A DNA stretch of 64,000 bases from Pelagicoccus sp. SDUM812005 (GCF_031127875.1 NZ_JARXIA010000004.1:238857-302856), one strand, 5' to 3'; shown: positions 53,828 through 64,000, counted from the stretch's first letter. The notes: generated from the letters alone by a model not told the origin. Program-made: numbers and translations.

Positions 53828-54259
53828 TCAGTGGTGATGGTGTCCGCTAGCGGCGATGGCGGGCTGGAAGACTTGCTGGGCTTCCTGGTAGGGAATTTCG
53901 GCCCGATCGAGCAGTTGGCGTACGGCGGGGTCGTCTTCGGCGATGACGTGGGCGCTTTCGAAGGCGGCCGGGAAGTGCATGTTTCCCACCATCCAGCCGT
54001 AGAGGGCGCCGGTTTGCCCGTCGGAGAAGGGGATTTTCAGGACAGGCTCGGGCTCTTGCTCGATGAGGTAGACGGAGTCTTCGTTTTCATGGAAGGGGGT
54101 GCCGTGGGTGAGAGGGTGGGCGAGGTCGAAGCCGAAGTCGGTGCCATCCGCGGCGGTGGCGCGGAAGCGTCGTTTGGCGAGTTTGCGGCGCTCGACTTTG
54201 AGCGGTATCCGCTTTTTGGATTCGGGAATGTGGTGGAAGTGGGTGGTGATCAGGTGCAC
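53828..54259 (-). CDS. ureE: Urease nickel metallochaperone UreE
   Basis: A 143-residue cytoplasmic nickel carrier. The N-terminal peptide-binding domain (about 1-75) includes KRIPLKVERRKLAKRRFRA, and the metal-binding domain has ALYGWMVGNMHFPAAFE with the conserved GNxHxP histidine. It ends in HHHH, a short nickel-binding tail. It lies 37 bases downstream of ureC and ends the ureA-ureB-GAF-ureC-ureE run, converging on the cytochrome-propeller gene. Confidence 0.9.
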   Translation of the reverse strand: MHLITTHFHHIPESKKRIPLKVERRKLAKRRFRATAADGTDFGFDLAHPLTHGTPFHENEDSVYLIEQEPEPVLKIPFSDGQTGALYGWMVGNMHFPAAFESAHVIAEDDPAVRQLLDRAEIPYQEAQQVFQPAIAASGHHHH

Positions 54260-54296
54260 GGAGGAGGCGTTGTGACTGAAGTCTATCGGTGGGGGC

Positions 54297-56030
<1,734 letters not shown>

Positions 56031-56087
56031 GGCGGTGGATCGTTGGAGGACTGGGTTGGAAAGGCTGGGTCTTTATCAGCTTTGTTT

Positions 56088-56579
56088 TTAGCTGAAGAGG
56101 AAGGAGGTGAGGGTGGCGATGGTACGAAGGTACTCTTCGTTTGACTTGTCCCAATCGCGAATGCCGCGGCGGTTTTCGCAGCAGATGATGCCTATGGGGA
56201 CGAGATCCTTTTGCAGGATGAAGTCGAGCAGGGAGTGTATCCCGTTGGGGACGAAATAAGGCTCGGTGAACTCGCGGGTGGCTTGCTGGGTGCGGGCGTG
56301 GGGAGCGTTGACGATGTTGTCCTCCACGATGGCCTTGAAGTAGGTCGGGAAGTCGTCGCGCTTGAGTACGGCGCCTTTGGTAAACGTCTTTTCAAGGGCG
56401 TCGTAGCAGCACTGGCATTCAATTTGGGTGAGGTCGCGGTCGAAGGTCCATACGCTGGTACGGTCGGCGTCGACGCCTTCGGCGCAATCTTCGCAGACGG
56501 CCTGGAATATTTCGTCCTTGCTGGTGGTCGCGCGTTTAGCGACGAGGCTTTTCGTGCGCTGCATGTTGCGGTGAGGCAT
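56088..56579 (-). CDS. GAF-domain protein inserted between ureB and ureC
   Basis: A 163-residue, single-domain cytoplasmic protein resembling GAF sensors: a helix EIFQAVCEDCAEGVDADRTS (about 23-42), the WTFDRDLTQIEC strand pair, and the late GAF motif VPIGIICCENRRGIRDWDKSNEEYL (core GIICCENRR, about 130-138), then a closing helix. It has seven cysteines: C29xxC32, C55xC57-C58 and C133-C134. A ligand cannot be predicted; GAF domains bind cyclic nucleotides, 2-oxoglutarate, haem or formate in different proteins. It is co-directional, nine bases after ureB and 57 before ureC, so almost surely in the urease transcript. It is not a known urease component. Confidence 0.8.
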   Translation of the reverse strand: MPHRNMQRTKSLVAKRATTSKDEIFQAVCEDCAEGVDADRTSVWTFDRDLTQIECQCCYDALEKTFTKGAVLKRDDFPTYFKAIVEDNIVNAPHARTQQATREFTEPYFVPNGIHSLLDFILQKDLVPIGIICCENRRGIRDWDKSNEEYLRTIATLTSFLFS

Positions 56580-56588
56580 GGCGCGTGT

Positions 56589-56897
56589 TTAGAGGGGGCC
56601 GTCGACCTTGTTGTTGAGGCCGTAGACTTCTCGCTTGCCGGCGAGGGCTACGAGCTCGACTTCCTTGGAATCACCCGGTTCGAAGCGAACGGCGGTGCCG
56701 GCGGCGATGTTGAGTCGAAAGCCGCGGGCTGCGGAGCGGTCGAAATCGAGCGCCGCGTTCACCTCGAAGAAGTGGAAGTGGCTGCCGACTTGGATGGGGC
56801 GATCGCCGGTGTTGCTCACAGCTAGGGTGAGGGTGTCGAGGCCGAGGTTTGCTTGGAGCGGTTCGGCGTCTGCTGGGATGATTTCTCCGGGGATCAT
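56589..56897 (-). CDS. ureB: Urease beta subunit UreB
   Basis: A 102-residue structural subunit of three-chain bacterial urease. It opens [14 protein letters not shown], and has [20 protein letters not shown] (about 31-50) and [25 protein letters not shown], with [14 protein letters not shown] as the clearest family stretch. Its start overlaps the ureA stop by four bases (ATGA, 56894-56897), suggesting translational coupling. Confidence 0.95.
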   Translation of the reverse strand: MIPGEIIPADAEPLQANLGLDTLTLAVSNTGDRPIQVGSHFHFFEVNAALDFDRSAARGFRLNIAAGTAVRFEPGDSKEVELVALAGKREVYGLNNKVDGPL

Positions 56898-57196
56898 TGG
56901 ATGGGGTTGTGAACGGTTACGAGCTTGGTTCCGTCAGGGAAAGTGGCTTCGACCTGGACCTCATGTATCATTTCGGGCACGCCTTCCATCACGTCGGATC
57001 GCTTTAGTAATGTAGCGCCGTAGCTCATGAGTTCCGACACCGACTTGCCGTCGCGGGCGCCTTCGAAGATTTCGTACGTTATTATGGATACGGCTTCCGG
57101 ATAGTTGAGCTTGAGGCCACGGGCTTGTCGTCTGCGAGCTAGGTCGGCGGCGACGACGACCATGAGCTTTTCTTGTTCGCGCGGGGTTAGGTGCAT
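56894..57196 (-). CDS. ureA: Urease gamma subunit UreA
   Basis: A 100-residue subunit, the exact family size. It starts [13 protein letters not shown] and has [21 protein letters not shown], of which [18 protein letters not shown] is the diagnostic stretch, and ends [15 protein letters not shown]. It is the first gene of the ureA-ureB-GAF-ureC-ureE run, preceded by a sigma-54-type promoter about 90 bases upstream on the same strand. Confidence 0.96.
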   Translation of the reverse strand: MHLTPREQEKLMVVVAADLARRRQARGLKLNYPEAVSIITYEIFEGARDGKSVSELMSYGATLLKRSDVMEGVPEMIHEVQVEATFPDGTKLVTVHNPIQ

Positions 57197-57285
57197 AGAG
57201 GCTTGGTTGAAATAAGGTTCTAGGGCTTAAGCTGTAGGGAAGTTGACGGGGCTTCAAGATCGGGAGGTATCTTTTTGAGCAGGCA

Positions 57286-57303
57286 GAGCAATTCTCAAGC
57301 CAG
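57286..57303 (-). promoter_or_regulatory. Sigma-54-type promoter for ureA
   Basis: Read on the minus strand it is CTGGCTTGAGAATTGCT: GG (57301-57300) and GC (57289-57288) lie exactly ten bases apart. TGGC and TTGCT match the consensus, while the ACG of TGGCACG is TTG. The start is predicted near 57276, giving an ~80-base ureA leader. The match is weaker than the opposing urtA promoter. Confidence 0.5.
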
Positions 57304-57357
57304 AGAGCGCTCCCAAGACCGATCTTCATCGTAATACTTTTGGCGAGAAAGGTATGC

Positions 57358-57367
57358 TCAATATTGA
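57358..57367. promoter_or_regulatory. Palindrome between the two urea promoters
   Basis: TCAATATTGA is a perfect 10-base palindrome lying 55-80 bases from both divergent sigma-54-type promoters. It is a possible shared activator half-operator, but it does not resemble the NtrC consensus and may be chance. The rest of the 339-base gap shows no gene. Confidence 0.25.
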
Positions 57368-57433
57368 TCTGCTTTAGGGTTTTCGATGCAGGGGATTCAT
57401 GGAGTTGGGCGCATTTTCACAAAAAATGTAAGG

Positions 57434-57450
57434 TTGGCCCAGCAGTTGCT
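57434..57450 (+). promoter_or_regulatory. Sigma-54-type promoter for urtA
   Basis: TTGGCCCAGCAGTTGCT fits TTGGCACR-N4-TTGCW with one mismatch (C for A at the sixth position) and exact GG-N10-GC spacing (57436-57437, 57448-57449). The start is predicted near 57461, giving a ~75-base leader before the ATG at 57536. Nitrogen-limited, NtrC-type activation is expected. Confidence 0.65.
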
Positions 57451-57535
57451 TATTGGGGAATCCTTGCAGCGCTTCTAAACGCGTCTGCAGGGCCTTGTTC
57501 AATTGTAACACCAAACCCTCCTATTAGATTATCAA

Positions 57536-58786
57536 ATGAAGGATGTTAAAAAACTAACCCTCGGCCTTGCTTCGGCAGCTGCCCTGTTCTCCTCCTCCCT
57601 CCTTGCTGAAGACACAGTTAAGGTCGGTGTCCTCCACTCCCTCAGCGGCACTATGGCGATCAGCGAAACTTCGCTGCGCGATATCCTGCTTTTCACTTTC
57701 GACGAAATCAATGCTTCCGGCGGCGTACTGGGCAAGAAGATCGAGCCGGTTGTCGTAGACGGCGCCTCGGACTGGCCGACTTTCGCTGAAAAGGCGGAGC
57801 AGCTTTTGGCTCAGGACAAGGTAGCGGCGACCTTCGGTTGCTGGACTTCGGTAAGCCGCAAGTTCGTCCTTCCTGTGTACGAAAAGTACAATGGCCTTCT
57901 TTTCTACCCCGTCCAGTACGAGGGCGAAGAGTTGTCTCCAAATATCTTCTACACTGCGGAAGCGGTAGGACAGCAAGCGATCCCTGCGGTCGACTTCCTG
58001 CTCGAAGAAGGCTACACCAAGTTCTACCTGATCGGTACCGACTACGTTTACCCGCAAACGACCAACCTCGTGCTTTTCGAGTACTTGAAGTCCAAGGGGA
58101 TTCCGGAAGAGAACATTGGCGGCGGTCTTCGCAAGGAGAACGGCGAAGTGATCTCGGCGGGTAAGTACACTCCTTTCAGCCACACGGACTACCAGCAGAT
58201 CGTCGCGGACATCAAGTCCTTCGCTGCGGGTGGAGATGCTGCGGTGCTGAACACGATCAACGGCGACTCTAACGTTTCCTTCTTTAAGGAAATCGCCGCG
58301 TCCGGCCTCACTGCGGACGATTGCCCGATCGTTTCGTATTCACTTTCCGAAGACGAGTTTCGTAGCTTGCCTACCTCTGACTTGGTCGGCCACCTCGGTT
58401 GCTGGACTTACTTCATGTCGCTCGACACGCCTGCCAACAAGAAGTTCGTGAAGAACTTCCAGAAGTGGCTCAAGACCAAGGCTCCTTCCAGCGTGCAGAA
58501 GGAAGGTCGCGTGACTTGTTCCCCAATGGTTCTCTCCTACAATGGCGTTTACCTCTGGAAGGCTGCGGTTGAACGGGCTGGGACTTTCGAAACGTCCGCT
58601 GTGATCAAGGAGCTCGAGAAGGGCATTTCCTTCGACGGCCCAGGAGGCACGGTTACGACTCAGGAGAACCATCACCTTACCAAGAACGTTTATATCGGTG
58701 AGATCCTCGAAGACGGTCAGTTTGAGATCCTCGAGTCGTTCGACAACGTTTATGGCGAGCCATTCTTGAAGGGCACCTTCAAGTAA
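57536..58786 (+). CDS. urtA: Urea ABC transporter substrate-binding protein UrtA
   Basis: A periplasmic binding protein of the UrtABCDE/FmdD family, delivering urea to the permease. It has 416 residues with a signal peptide ([18 protein letters not shown], cleavage before EDTVKVG). The mature start [17 protein letters not shown], then [21 protein letters not shown] (core [13 protein letters not shown]), [11 protein letters not shown] and [11 protein letters not shown] are specific to urea/short-amide binding proteins within the leucine-binding-like superfamily. It is the first and probably most abundant product of the operon, since a strong hairpin follows it. It is divergent from ureA. Confidence 0.94.
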   Translation: MKDVKKLTLGLASAAALFSSSLLAEDTVKVGVLHSLSGTMAISETSLRDILLFTFDEINASGGVLGKKIEPVVVDGASDWPTFAEKAEQLLAQDKVAATFGCWTSVSRKFVLPVYEKYNGLLFYPVQYEGEELSPNIFYTAEAVGQQAIPAVDFLLEEGYTKFYLIGTDYVYPQTTNLVLFEYLKSKGIPEENIGGGLRKENGEVISAGKYTPFSHTDYQQIVADIKSFAAGGDAAVLNTINGDSNVSFFKEIAASGLTADDCPIVSYSLSEDEFRSLPTSDLVGHLGCWTYFMSLDTPANKKFVKNFQKWLKTKAPSSVQKEGRVTCSPMVLSYNGVYLWKAAVERAGTFETSAVIKELEKGISFDGPGGTVTTQENHHLTKNVYIGEILEDGQFEILESFDNVYGEPFLKGTFK

Positions 58787-58806
58787 AGCTCGGTTTGAAA
58801 TTGCTG

Positions 58807-58856
58807 GGGCTCGCTCGGCCCTAACCCCCTTAGGCCGAGCGAGTCCTTCGTTTTTC
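58807..58856 (+). terminator. Intercistronic terminator between urtA and urtB
   Basis: GGGCTCGCTCGGCC (58807-58820) pairs with GGCCGAGCGAGTCC (58833-58846), 14 pairs with one G-U, followed by TTCGTTTTTC. Partial termination here would give the binding protein in excess over the membrane and ATPase subunits, as is common in ABC importers. The arm resembles the REP-like element at 13341. Confidence 0.7.
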
Positions 58857-58888
58857 TCCCTCTTCCAACTTCGCCTCTCCTCCCTCCC

Positions 58889-60514
58889 ATGAAGAAAGCC
58901 ATATTGCTTTTTTCGCTTGTTTGGACCGCGCTCGCGGGCGCCGTCGAAACAGGCGAAATTCGAATGCTACTTGAAGCCCTCGCCCTCGAGCGGGTCGAAG
59001 ATCAAGAAGCGACACTGGAAACGCTCGCCGAATCGGGCGACGAATACGTGACCGCCTTTGTCGACGCCTGGCGCGTCGGAGAAGTGCGCGAGTATCAGCC
59101 GGAAGGTTCCGAGCTGTTTCTCGTGCAAGAGGTATCCGGAAAATACGTACGCGTCGCCACGGGCGAACCAATCGAACTCAGCTCCGAGGCGTACGAGGCT
59201 TTGGACAAGAACCGAGCCCCGCGCAAGCTGCGCCGATTGCTGACTCGCGTTACCGACACGATTGGCTTGGCTTCTAGGAATGTGGATACACGTGTGGACG
59301 CGGCCTTGAAGCTGGGCGCCAGCCAAAACGCGGAATACCTTCCAGAGCTTCGAAAGCGCTTCGAGGCGGAAACGAATGCTCGCGCCAAGCGGGCCTTCGA
59401 GGAGGCGATCATGATCAGTTTGCTTGCCAACGCCGAGTCTCCCGAAGAGCGGATCGAGGCCGTCAAGCGTCTAGGTCAGCTTCACTCGATTCGGGCCAAG
59501 GACAAGATCCTCGCCATCGTCGAATCTTCGAAGGAGGCAGGGGATGAAGCGCTTCTTGTGGCAGCGGAGTCGGCGAGCAGAGCGATCGCTGATCATGAAG
59601 AGTTGCTGAAGCATGCCGGAAGTTTCTTCCGCGGTCTGAGTACGGGCAGCGTGCTTCTGATGGTTTCCTTCGGGCTCGCTATCACCTTTGGGTTGATGGG
59701 GATCATCAATATGGCCCACGGCGAGTTTATCGCGATCGGCGGCTACACCTGCTTCGTGGTGCAGGGCTATTTCTCGAATTGGTTCGGGGAAGGTAGCCCT
59801 GCCTTCCAGTGGTTTTTCTGGGTTTCTTTGCCGGTCAGCTTCGTTGTCGCGGGTGGAATCGGCTACCTTTTGGAAAAGGGGTTCTTCCGCTTCCTTTACA
59901 AGCGTCCGCTGGAATCGCTGTTGGCGACTTGGGGCTTGTCCATGGTTATGCGCCAGGCCTTTCGCTTGAAGTTCGGGGCCGCTAACGTGCAAGTGGCCAA
60001 CCCGGATCTCTTGTTGGGGAATTTTGAATACGCAGGCATTTCCATGAGCTACGCGCGTCTGTTCGCTATCGCGTTTGCCGGATTCGTCTGCGTGCTGACT
60101 TGGCTCCTGCTGACCAAGACGAACCTCGGCCTTTACATTCGAGCGGTGATGCAGAATCGCAACATGGCCTCGAGCTTAGGAATCCCGGTGAAGCGGGTGA
60201 ACTCCATGACCTTTGCCTTTGGCTGTGGTCTGGCCGCCATGGCGGGAGCAGTGCTGACTCAGATCGGCAACGTGGGACCTACCATGGGCCAGGCCTACAT
60301 CGTGGACAGTTTCATGGTGGTGGTCGTTGGAGGCGTTGGAAATCTGCTAGGCGCAGGTATTTCGGCGATGGGCATTGGCGTATTCGACCAGTTCCTACAG
60401 CCGCTCTTCGGTCCGGTCATGGGTAAAATTATCGTGTTGGGCATGATCATCCTCTTCCTGCAGTGGAAGCCGGGTGGAATCTTCCCGACGAAATCTCGAA
60501 GCATGGACGACTAA
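58889..60514 (+). CDS. urtB: Urea ABC transporter permease UrtB
   Basis: An inner-membrane permease of the LIV-H type, 541 residues. After a signal-like start (KKAILLFSLVWTALAGAVE) comes a ~230-residue soluble, helical-repeat domain (LEALALERVEDQEATLETLA and later VDAALKLGASQNAEYLPELRKRFE-like repeats), then about eight membrane helices from ~250. Family motifs are GLAITFGLMGIINMAHGEFI (core MGIINMAHGEFI) and VVVVGGVGNLLGAG. Such an N-terminal extension is usual in UrtB and absent from LivH. It forms a heterodimer with UrtC, whose gene begins 19 bases later. Confidence 0.93.
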   Translation: MKKAILLFSLVWTALAGAVETGEIRMLLEALALERVEDQEATLETLAESGDEYVTAFVDAWRVGEVREYQPEGSELFLVQEVSGKYVRVATGEPIELSSEAYEALDKNRAPRKLRRLLTRVTDTIGLASRNVDTRVDAALKLGASQNAEYLPELRKRFEAETNARAKRAFEEAIMISLLANAESPEERIEAVKRLGQLHSIRAKDKILAIVESSKEAGDEALLVAAESASRAIADHEELLKHAGSFFRGLSTGSVLLMVSFGLAITFGLMGIINMAHGEFIAIGGYTCFVVQGYFSNWFGEGSPAFQWFFWVSLPVSFVVAGGIGYLLEKGFFRFLYKRPLESLLATWGLSMVMRQAFRLKFGAANVQVANPDLLLGNFEYAGISMSYARLFAIAFAGFVCVLTWLLLTKTNLGLYIRAVMQNRNMASSLGIPVKRVNSMTFAFGCGLAAMAGAVLTQIGNVGPTMGQAYIVDSFMVVVVGGVGNLLGAGISAMGIGVFDQFLQPLFGPVMGKIIVLGMIILFLQWKPGGIFPTKSRSMDD

Positions 60515-60532
60515 TACGGAGGGATTTCGAAA

Positions 60533-61678
60533 ATGAAGCTATTTGATAACAAGATTGAATTTGGCGGATACATGGCAGCTTGCGTTGTGCTGCTTCTCGT
60601 ATTGCCGGCCATGAACGCGTTTTTCCCTGCGGATAGCGCTTTGCATTTCTCGTCCTTTCAACTGTCGTTGTGGGGCAAATACATTACCTACGCGGTGATG
60701 GCGATGAGCCTGAACTTGCTATGGGGATACACGGGCCTGCTTTGCCTTTGCCAAAGCCTGTTCTTCGCCTTGGGGGCCTACGCCTTCGGCATGTACCTGA
60801 TGCTGCATGTGGGCGTGGACAGCGTCTACAATACGGCGCTGCCGGACTTCATGGACTTCCAGGGGTACACGGAGCTGCCGTGGTATTGGGCTCCTTTCGA
60901 GAATGGAGCGTTTGCGATCGCGGCTACGATGCTGGTGCCGGGCGTGTTGGCGTTCGTCTTCGGTTTTCTCGCGTTTCGCTCGCGCATCAAGGGGGTCTAT
61001 TTCTCGATCCTCACCCAGGCTTTGACCTATGCGGCCAGCCTTTTCTTCTTTAAGAACAACCTCGATTTGTTTGGGAACAATTTCATTCTTTTCGGAGGAA
61101 ACAACGGTCTGACGGACTTCAAGGAGGTCTTTGGGTACGACGTTAACGCTGCCTCGACGCAGAGGTGGATTTTCGTGATGAGCGCGATCCTGATGCTCGT
61201 CGTTTACTTGGTGATCGCATGGTTGCTGAAGACCAAGTTCGGAAAGGTGCAGCAGGCGATTCGCGATAGCGAAAACCGGGTACGTTTTTCTGGGTATTCA
61301 ACAACCACCTACAAGATGTTGATCTTCGTGGGGACTTCCATGGTGGCGGGCATCGCTGGGGCTTTCTACGTGCCTCAAGTGGGTGGAATCAACGCGAACG
61401 AAATGACGCCTGCCAAGTCGCTCGACGTCGTGGTCTGGGTGGCTCTAGGAGGGCGCGGCACTAAGTTTGGTCCAATCATTGGGGCGATTGTGGTGAACAT
61501 CATCAAGAGTTTCACCACCCGCGCCTATCCGGACAGTTGGCTGATCATTCTCGGCGCGATTTTCATGCTGGTGGTGCTTTTCATGCCGAACGGTTTGGTG
61601 GGGCTTCCTAAGCAGCTCGCTCCGCTTTGGGCTCGTATCCGCAGCAACGCTACAACTTCCGCAACCCCTGCTTCCTAA
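60533..61678 (+). CDS. urtC: Urea ABC transporter permease UrtC
   Basis: A 381-residue LIV-M-type permease. It begins 19 bases after urtB behind GGAGGG. About nine or ten helices are visible, with the family motifs [35 protein letters not shown] [16 protein letters not shown], and the ATPase-coupling-region [19 protein letters not shown]. It has the urea-type long loop between helices ([20 protein letters not shown]). Its stop overlaps the urtD start (TAATG, 61676-61680), so translational coupling is expected. Confidence 0.93.
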   Translation: MKLFDNKIEFGGYMAACVVLLLVLPAMNAFFPADSALHFSSFQLSLWGKYITYAVMAMSLNLLWGYTGLLCLCQSLFFALGAYAFGMYLMLHVGVDSVYNTALPDFMDFQGYTELPWYWAPFENGAFAIAATMLVPGVLAFVFGFLAFRSRIKGVYFSILTQALTYAASLFFFKNNLDLFGNNFILFGGNNGLTDFKEVFGYDVNAASTQRWIFVMSAILMLVVYLVIAWLLKTKFGKVQQAIRDSENRVRFSGYSTTTYKMLIFVGTSMVAGIAGAFYVPQVGGINANEMTPAKSLDVVVWVALGGRGTKFGPIIGAIVVNIIKSFTTRAYPDSWLIILGAIFMLVVLFMPNGLVGLPKQLAPLWARIRSNATTSATPAS

Positions 61679-62469
61679 TGGCTCACATACCTCCGGCAAA
61701 GCATACGCCGCTTATTCTCAGTGTCGAAGGCGTCGAGAAGTCGTTCGACGGCTTCAAGGCGATCAATGACCTCAACTTCTATCTCGAGGAAGGCGAGCTC
61801 CGTACGGTGATCGGACCGAACGGGGCGGGAAAGAGTACCTTCATGGATTTGATTACGGCTCGTACCAAGCCGGATGCTGGCAAGATCCAGTTCCACTTGG
61901 ACAACAACGAGGACGTGGATTTGACCCGCGTGCGCGAGCACGAGGTCAGCCAATTGGGGATTGGGCGAAAGTTCCAGAACCCAACGGTCTACGGATCGCA
62001 TACGGTTTACGACAACTTGAAGCTCTCGCTCGCGGGGGAGCGTGGAATTTTCCACTCGCTCTTCTATCGCGAAAAGCCGGCCCACCGGGATAAGATTTTC
62101 AGTGTGCTCGAGACGATACGTTTGGAGAAGCACGCCGACGATTTGGCTGGCTCCCTCTCTCACGGTCAGAAGCAGTGGCTGGAGATCGGGATGTTGTTGG
62201 CTCAGGATCCGAAGATCATGCTGGTAGACGAACCGGCGGCGGGCATGAGCGACGAGGAAACCGAGCGCACGGGCGAGCTTTTGCTCAACCTGGCCGGCAA
62301 GCACAGCTTGATCGTGATCGAGCACGACATGGAATTCGTGCGTCAGATCGCGACACGCGTAACGGTCTTGCATCAGGGCCATGTCCTGAAGGAAGGCAGT
62401 TTCGATTTCGTTAAGAGCGATCCGCAAGTGATAGAAGTCTATCTCGGTCGCCAAACCCGTAAACACTAG
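61678..62469 (+). CDS. urtD: Urea ABC transporter ATPase UrtD
   Basis: A 263-residue LivG-type ATPase. The ATG at 61678 overlaps the urtC stop, which decides the start over one at 61627. It has Walker A GPNGAGKST, the Q-loop region IGRKFQNPTVYGSHTVYDNL, signature LSHGQKQWLEIGMLL (the SHGQKQWLEI variant is specific to UrtD), Walker B IMLVDEPAAGMSD, and the H-loop VIEHDMEFVR. It pairs with UrtE on the cytoplasmic face of UrtBC. Confidence 0.94.
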   Translation: MAHIPPAKHTPLILSVEGVEKSFDGFKAINDLNFYLEEGELRTVIGPNGAGKSTFMDLITARTKPDAGKIQFHLDNNEDVDLTRVREHEVSQLGIGRKFQNPTVYGSHTVYDNLKLSLAGERGIFHSLFYREKPAHRDKIFSVLETIRLEKHADDLAGSLSHGQKQWLEIGMLLAQDPKIMLVDEPAAGMSDEETERTGELLLNLAGKHSLIVIEHDMEFVRQIATRVTVLHQGHVLKEGSFDFVKSDPQVIEVYLGRQTRKH

Positions 62470-62481
62470 GAGATTCAAGAA

Positions 62482-63237
62482 ATGGATACACAAGTCCAAG
62501 AAGTGGCGGAAGCTGCGCCTAAGAACGATTCGATGCTCCTATCTGTCCGAGACGTTTATGCGGGCTACGACGAGTCGATGATTTTGAAAGGCGTTTCGAT
62601 CGATGTGCCGGAGAAGAAGGCGGTCGCTTTGCTGGGCCGTAACGGCACGGGCAAGACGACTTTGCTCAATACGATTCTCGGCTTGGTCGCGACCAAGAAG
62701 GGTACGATCGAGTTTACCGGAAGCATGATGCAGAAGCTCGCTCCGGACGTGCGGGCTCGCATGGGGATCGGCTACGTGCCGCAGGGTCGCGACATCTTCC
62801 CGGGGCTAACCGTCTGGGAGAACCTTAACGTGAGCTTGCGGGTCGCGAATGCAGGCAAGGACGCGGAGGCTCGGCTCGAATCGGTCTACGAGCTTTTTCC
62901 CGTGCTCAAGGACATGCTGAAGCGCAAGGGCGGCGTATTGAGTGGCGGACAGCAGCAGCAGTTGGCGATCGGCCGCGCGCTGTTGCTCAAGCCGAAGCTG
63001 CTCATTCTTGACGAGCCGACGGAAGGTATCCAGCCTTCCATTATCGACCAGATCGAGGATGCCATTTACGCGATTCGCAAGCAGGGCGAGATGAGCGTGA
63101 TCCTGGTGGAGCAGTACATCGACTTCGCTCGCAACGCTTGCGAGAGCTTCTACATCCTAGAGCGCGGCTCGGTGGTGCAGAAGGGCGACATCTCGAAGCT
63201 GGACGACGACATGGTTGCCAAGTACCTGACGGTCTAA
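62482..63237 (+). CDS. urtE: Urea ABC transporter ATPase UrtE
   Basis: A 251-residue LivF-type ATPase, last gene of the operon. AGGAG precedes the ATG at 62482. Motifs: Walker A GRNGTGKTT, GIGYVPQGRDIFPGLTVWENL (core YVPQGRDIFPGLTV, typical of UrtE), signature LSGGQQQQLAIGRALL, Walker B LLILDEPTEGIQPS and H-loop VEQYIDFA. The 15-residue N-terminal leader (QVQEVAEAAPKND) is slightly long for the family. Confidence 0.94.
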   Translation: MDTQVQEVAEAAPKNDSMLLSVRDVYAGYDESMILKGVSIDVPEKKAVALLGRNGTGKTTLLNTILGLVATKKGTIEFTGSMMQKLAPDVRARMGIGYVPQGRDIFPGLTVWENLNVSLRVANAGKDAEARLESVYELFPVLKDMLKRKGGVLSGGQQQQLAIGRALLLKPKLLILDEPTEGIQPSIIDQIEDAIYAIRKQGEMSVILVEQYIDFARNACESFYILERGSVVQKGDISKLDDDMVAKYLTV

Positions 63238-63423
63238 CGGGTCGGCTAGAACTTGGGACGGAATTTGGGTCCGCTTGCTTTAGGGCGGGCGGGCTCTTTT
63301 CTTTTGGCTCGGAGACGGGCCGCAGGGAAGGGGCTTGAGGCATGCCGCACGCCTGCGGTAGCCTTGGGGGTGAGACCGTCATTTTGTTCAACGGCAATTG
63401 GCAGGGGCTTGGGCGATGGGCCC

Positions 63424-63451
63424 AAAAAAGCCTCCACCCTGAGGTGGAGGC
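63424..63451 (-). terminator. Rho-independent terminator of the porin-like gene
   Basis: GCCTCCACC (63430-63438) and GGTGGAGGC (63443-63451) form a perfect 9-bp stem with a CTGA loop; on the minus strand six T residues follow (63429-63424). It lies 31 bases after the stop of the gene ending at 63482. It could also stop rightward urt transcription. The remaining gap from 63238 shows no gene. Confidence 0.8.
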
Positions 63452-63481
63452 TTCCTTGAAAAGCTTTGCTAGCTCGGAGAA

Positions 63482-64000
63482 CTAGAAAGTGAAGAGCGCT
63501 TCGACTGCGAACTCGGTGGAGTCGCCAACGAAGCCGTCCACTTGGCTCACTTCTGTTACGATAGCGAGGTTGTCGTTAACGGCGTGGATGTAGGCAGCGG
63601 TGTACTTCTTGAAGTCGTAGTTGTCGGCGCTGGTGCCTTCGCGTACGTCGTTGCCGCTTACGCGAGCTGTGAAGGTACCCTTGTCGCCAGTGGCGACGGA
63701 GTACATGAGAAGCCACTGGTCGATCTTCGTCCACTCGCTGGAGTAGTCGTTGTACTCAAAGGCGAAAGTGGAGGAACCGACTTCGTAGGAGCTCCAGAAG
63801 TTGATGAGCTCGCGGTCTTCCATGCCTGCGTTAGCGGAATCGATGGCGTAGCCGAGGAAGAAAGTCCAGCCGTCTGCTGGCGTGAGCACGAGCTTGGTTT
63901 CGACACCCATGTCGAAGTCGTCCGCGTCGTTGTTGATGGATCCGTCGTCGTCGTATACGGAGTCAACCAAGGCGAGTCCGAGGGAGCCCCACTCTTCGCT
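63482..64000 (-). CDS. Porin-like outer-membrane protein, 5' end beyond the window
   Basis: The C-terminal ~172 residues of a barrel protein; the frame stays open to base 64000 (visible start SEEWGSLGLALVDSVYDDDG), so the N-terminus is missing. Alternating strands (TKLVLTPADGWTFFLGYAID; STFAFEYNDYS; WLLMYSVATGD) and a terminal ALFTF with C-terminal Phe fit an outer-membrane porin of the type abundant in marine Verrucomicrobiota. The substrate is unknown. Location beside the urt operon hints at outer-membrane entry of urea, but that is speculation. Confidence 0.75.
   Translation of the reverse strand, partial: SEEWGSLGLALVDSVYDDDGSINNDADDFDMGVETKLVLTPADGWTFFLGYAIDSANAGMEDRELINFWSSYEVGSSTFAFEYNDYSSEWTKIDQWLLMYSVATGDKGTFTARVSGNDVREGTSADNYDFKKYTAAYIHAVNDNLAIVTEVSQVDGFVGDSTEFAVEALFTF

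Noticed and set aside
63246..63437. Small basic frame between urtE and the porin-like gene
   Set aside because: Its start lies within the terminator at 63424-63451 and it has no ribosome site; the basic tail is explained by GC-rich sequence.

Overview
The window looks like chromosomal DNA of a GC-rich, Gram-negative, probably marine Verrucomicrobiota of the Opitutia/Pelagicoccus type. This is inferred from several things: two secreted proteins whose C-termini carry the short S-x-DL-x-x-W-T module common in that phylum, many signal-peptide outer-membrane barrels, a B12-dependent ribonucleotide reductase, and a urease/urt set. No rRNA, tRNA, CRISPR array, IS element or phage gene was seen, so it reads as core genome with several unusual local features.

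Layout. 0-6 kb: an outer-membrane barrel, a Fur-family repressor with a nested palindromic operator, and a 1401-residue secreted coiled-coil/InlB-repeat protein. 6-24.7 kb: mostly housekeeping genes (priA, an mscS-type channel, mpl, class I fumarase, an AspT/YidE-type transporter, a small zinc-ribbon relative, a barrel protein, a methyltransferase, hisC, a CorC/HlyC CBS protein, a DUF2293 protein, a sodium:solute symporter, rsgA). The gaps hold REP-like palindromes with GTAG heads, one inverted pair (REPIN-like), and three structured intervals ending in intrinsic terminators that may be small RNAs.

24.7-31.7 kb is the most novel-looking block. It has a sigma-54-dependent response regulator, a textbook -24/-12 promoter, a secreted all-helical protein, a terminator, then an apparent operon of a barrel protein, a membrane histidine kinase and a PQQ-type beta-propeller protein. 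I read it as a self-contained envelope-directed regulatory circuit of unknown stimulus. Immediately after it lies an NAD-dependent DNA ligase with an apparent Sec signal peptide.

34-48.5 kb: class II nrdJ, a SNF2 helicase, an AlbA/Schlafen-type ATP-binding regulator with an in-frame tandem repeat, an ABC-F ATPase, the sufU-sufS pair, an RhlE-like helicase with DEVD in motif II, and a single-domain response regulator.

49.6-63.2 kb is a urea-utilisation locus. ureA-ureB-(GAF protein)-ureC-ureE and ureF-ureG-ureD are read leftwards, separated by an opposing cytochrome c/sugar-dehydrogenase-like gene. urtABCDE is read rightwards. The 339-base ureA/urtA gap contains a sigma-54-type promoter in each direction with exact GG-N10-GC spacing, suggesting joint nitrogen control of urea import and hydrolysis. 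A truncated porin-like gene ends the window. All functional calls come from reading motifs by eye; no database search was run.
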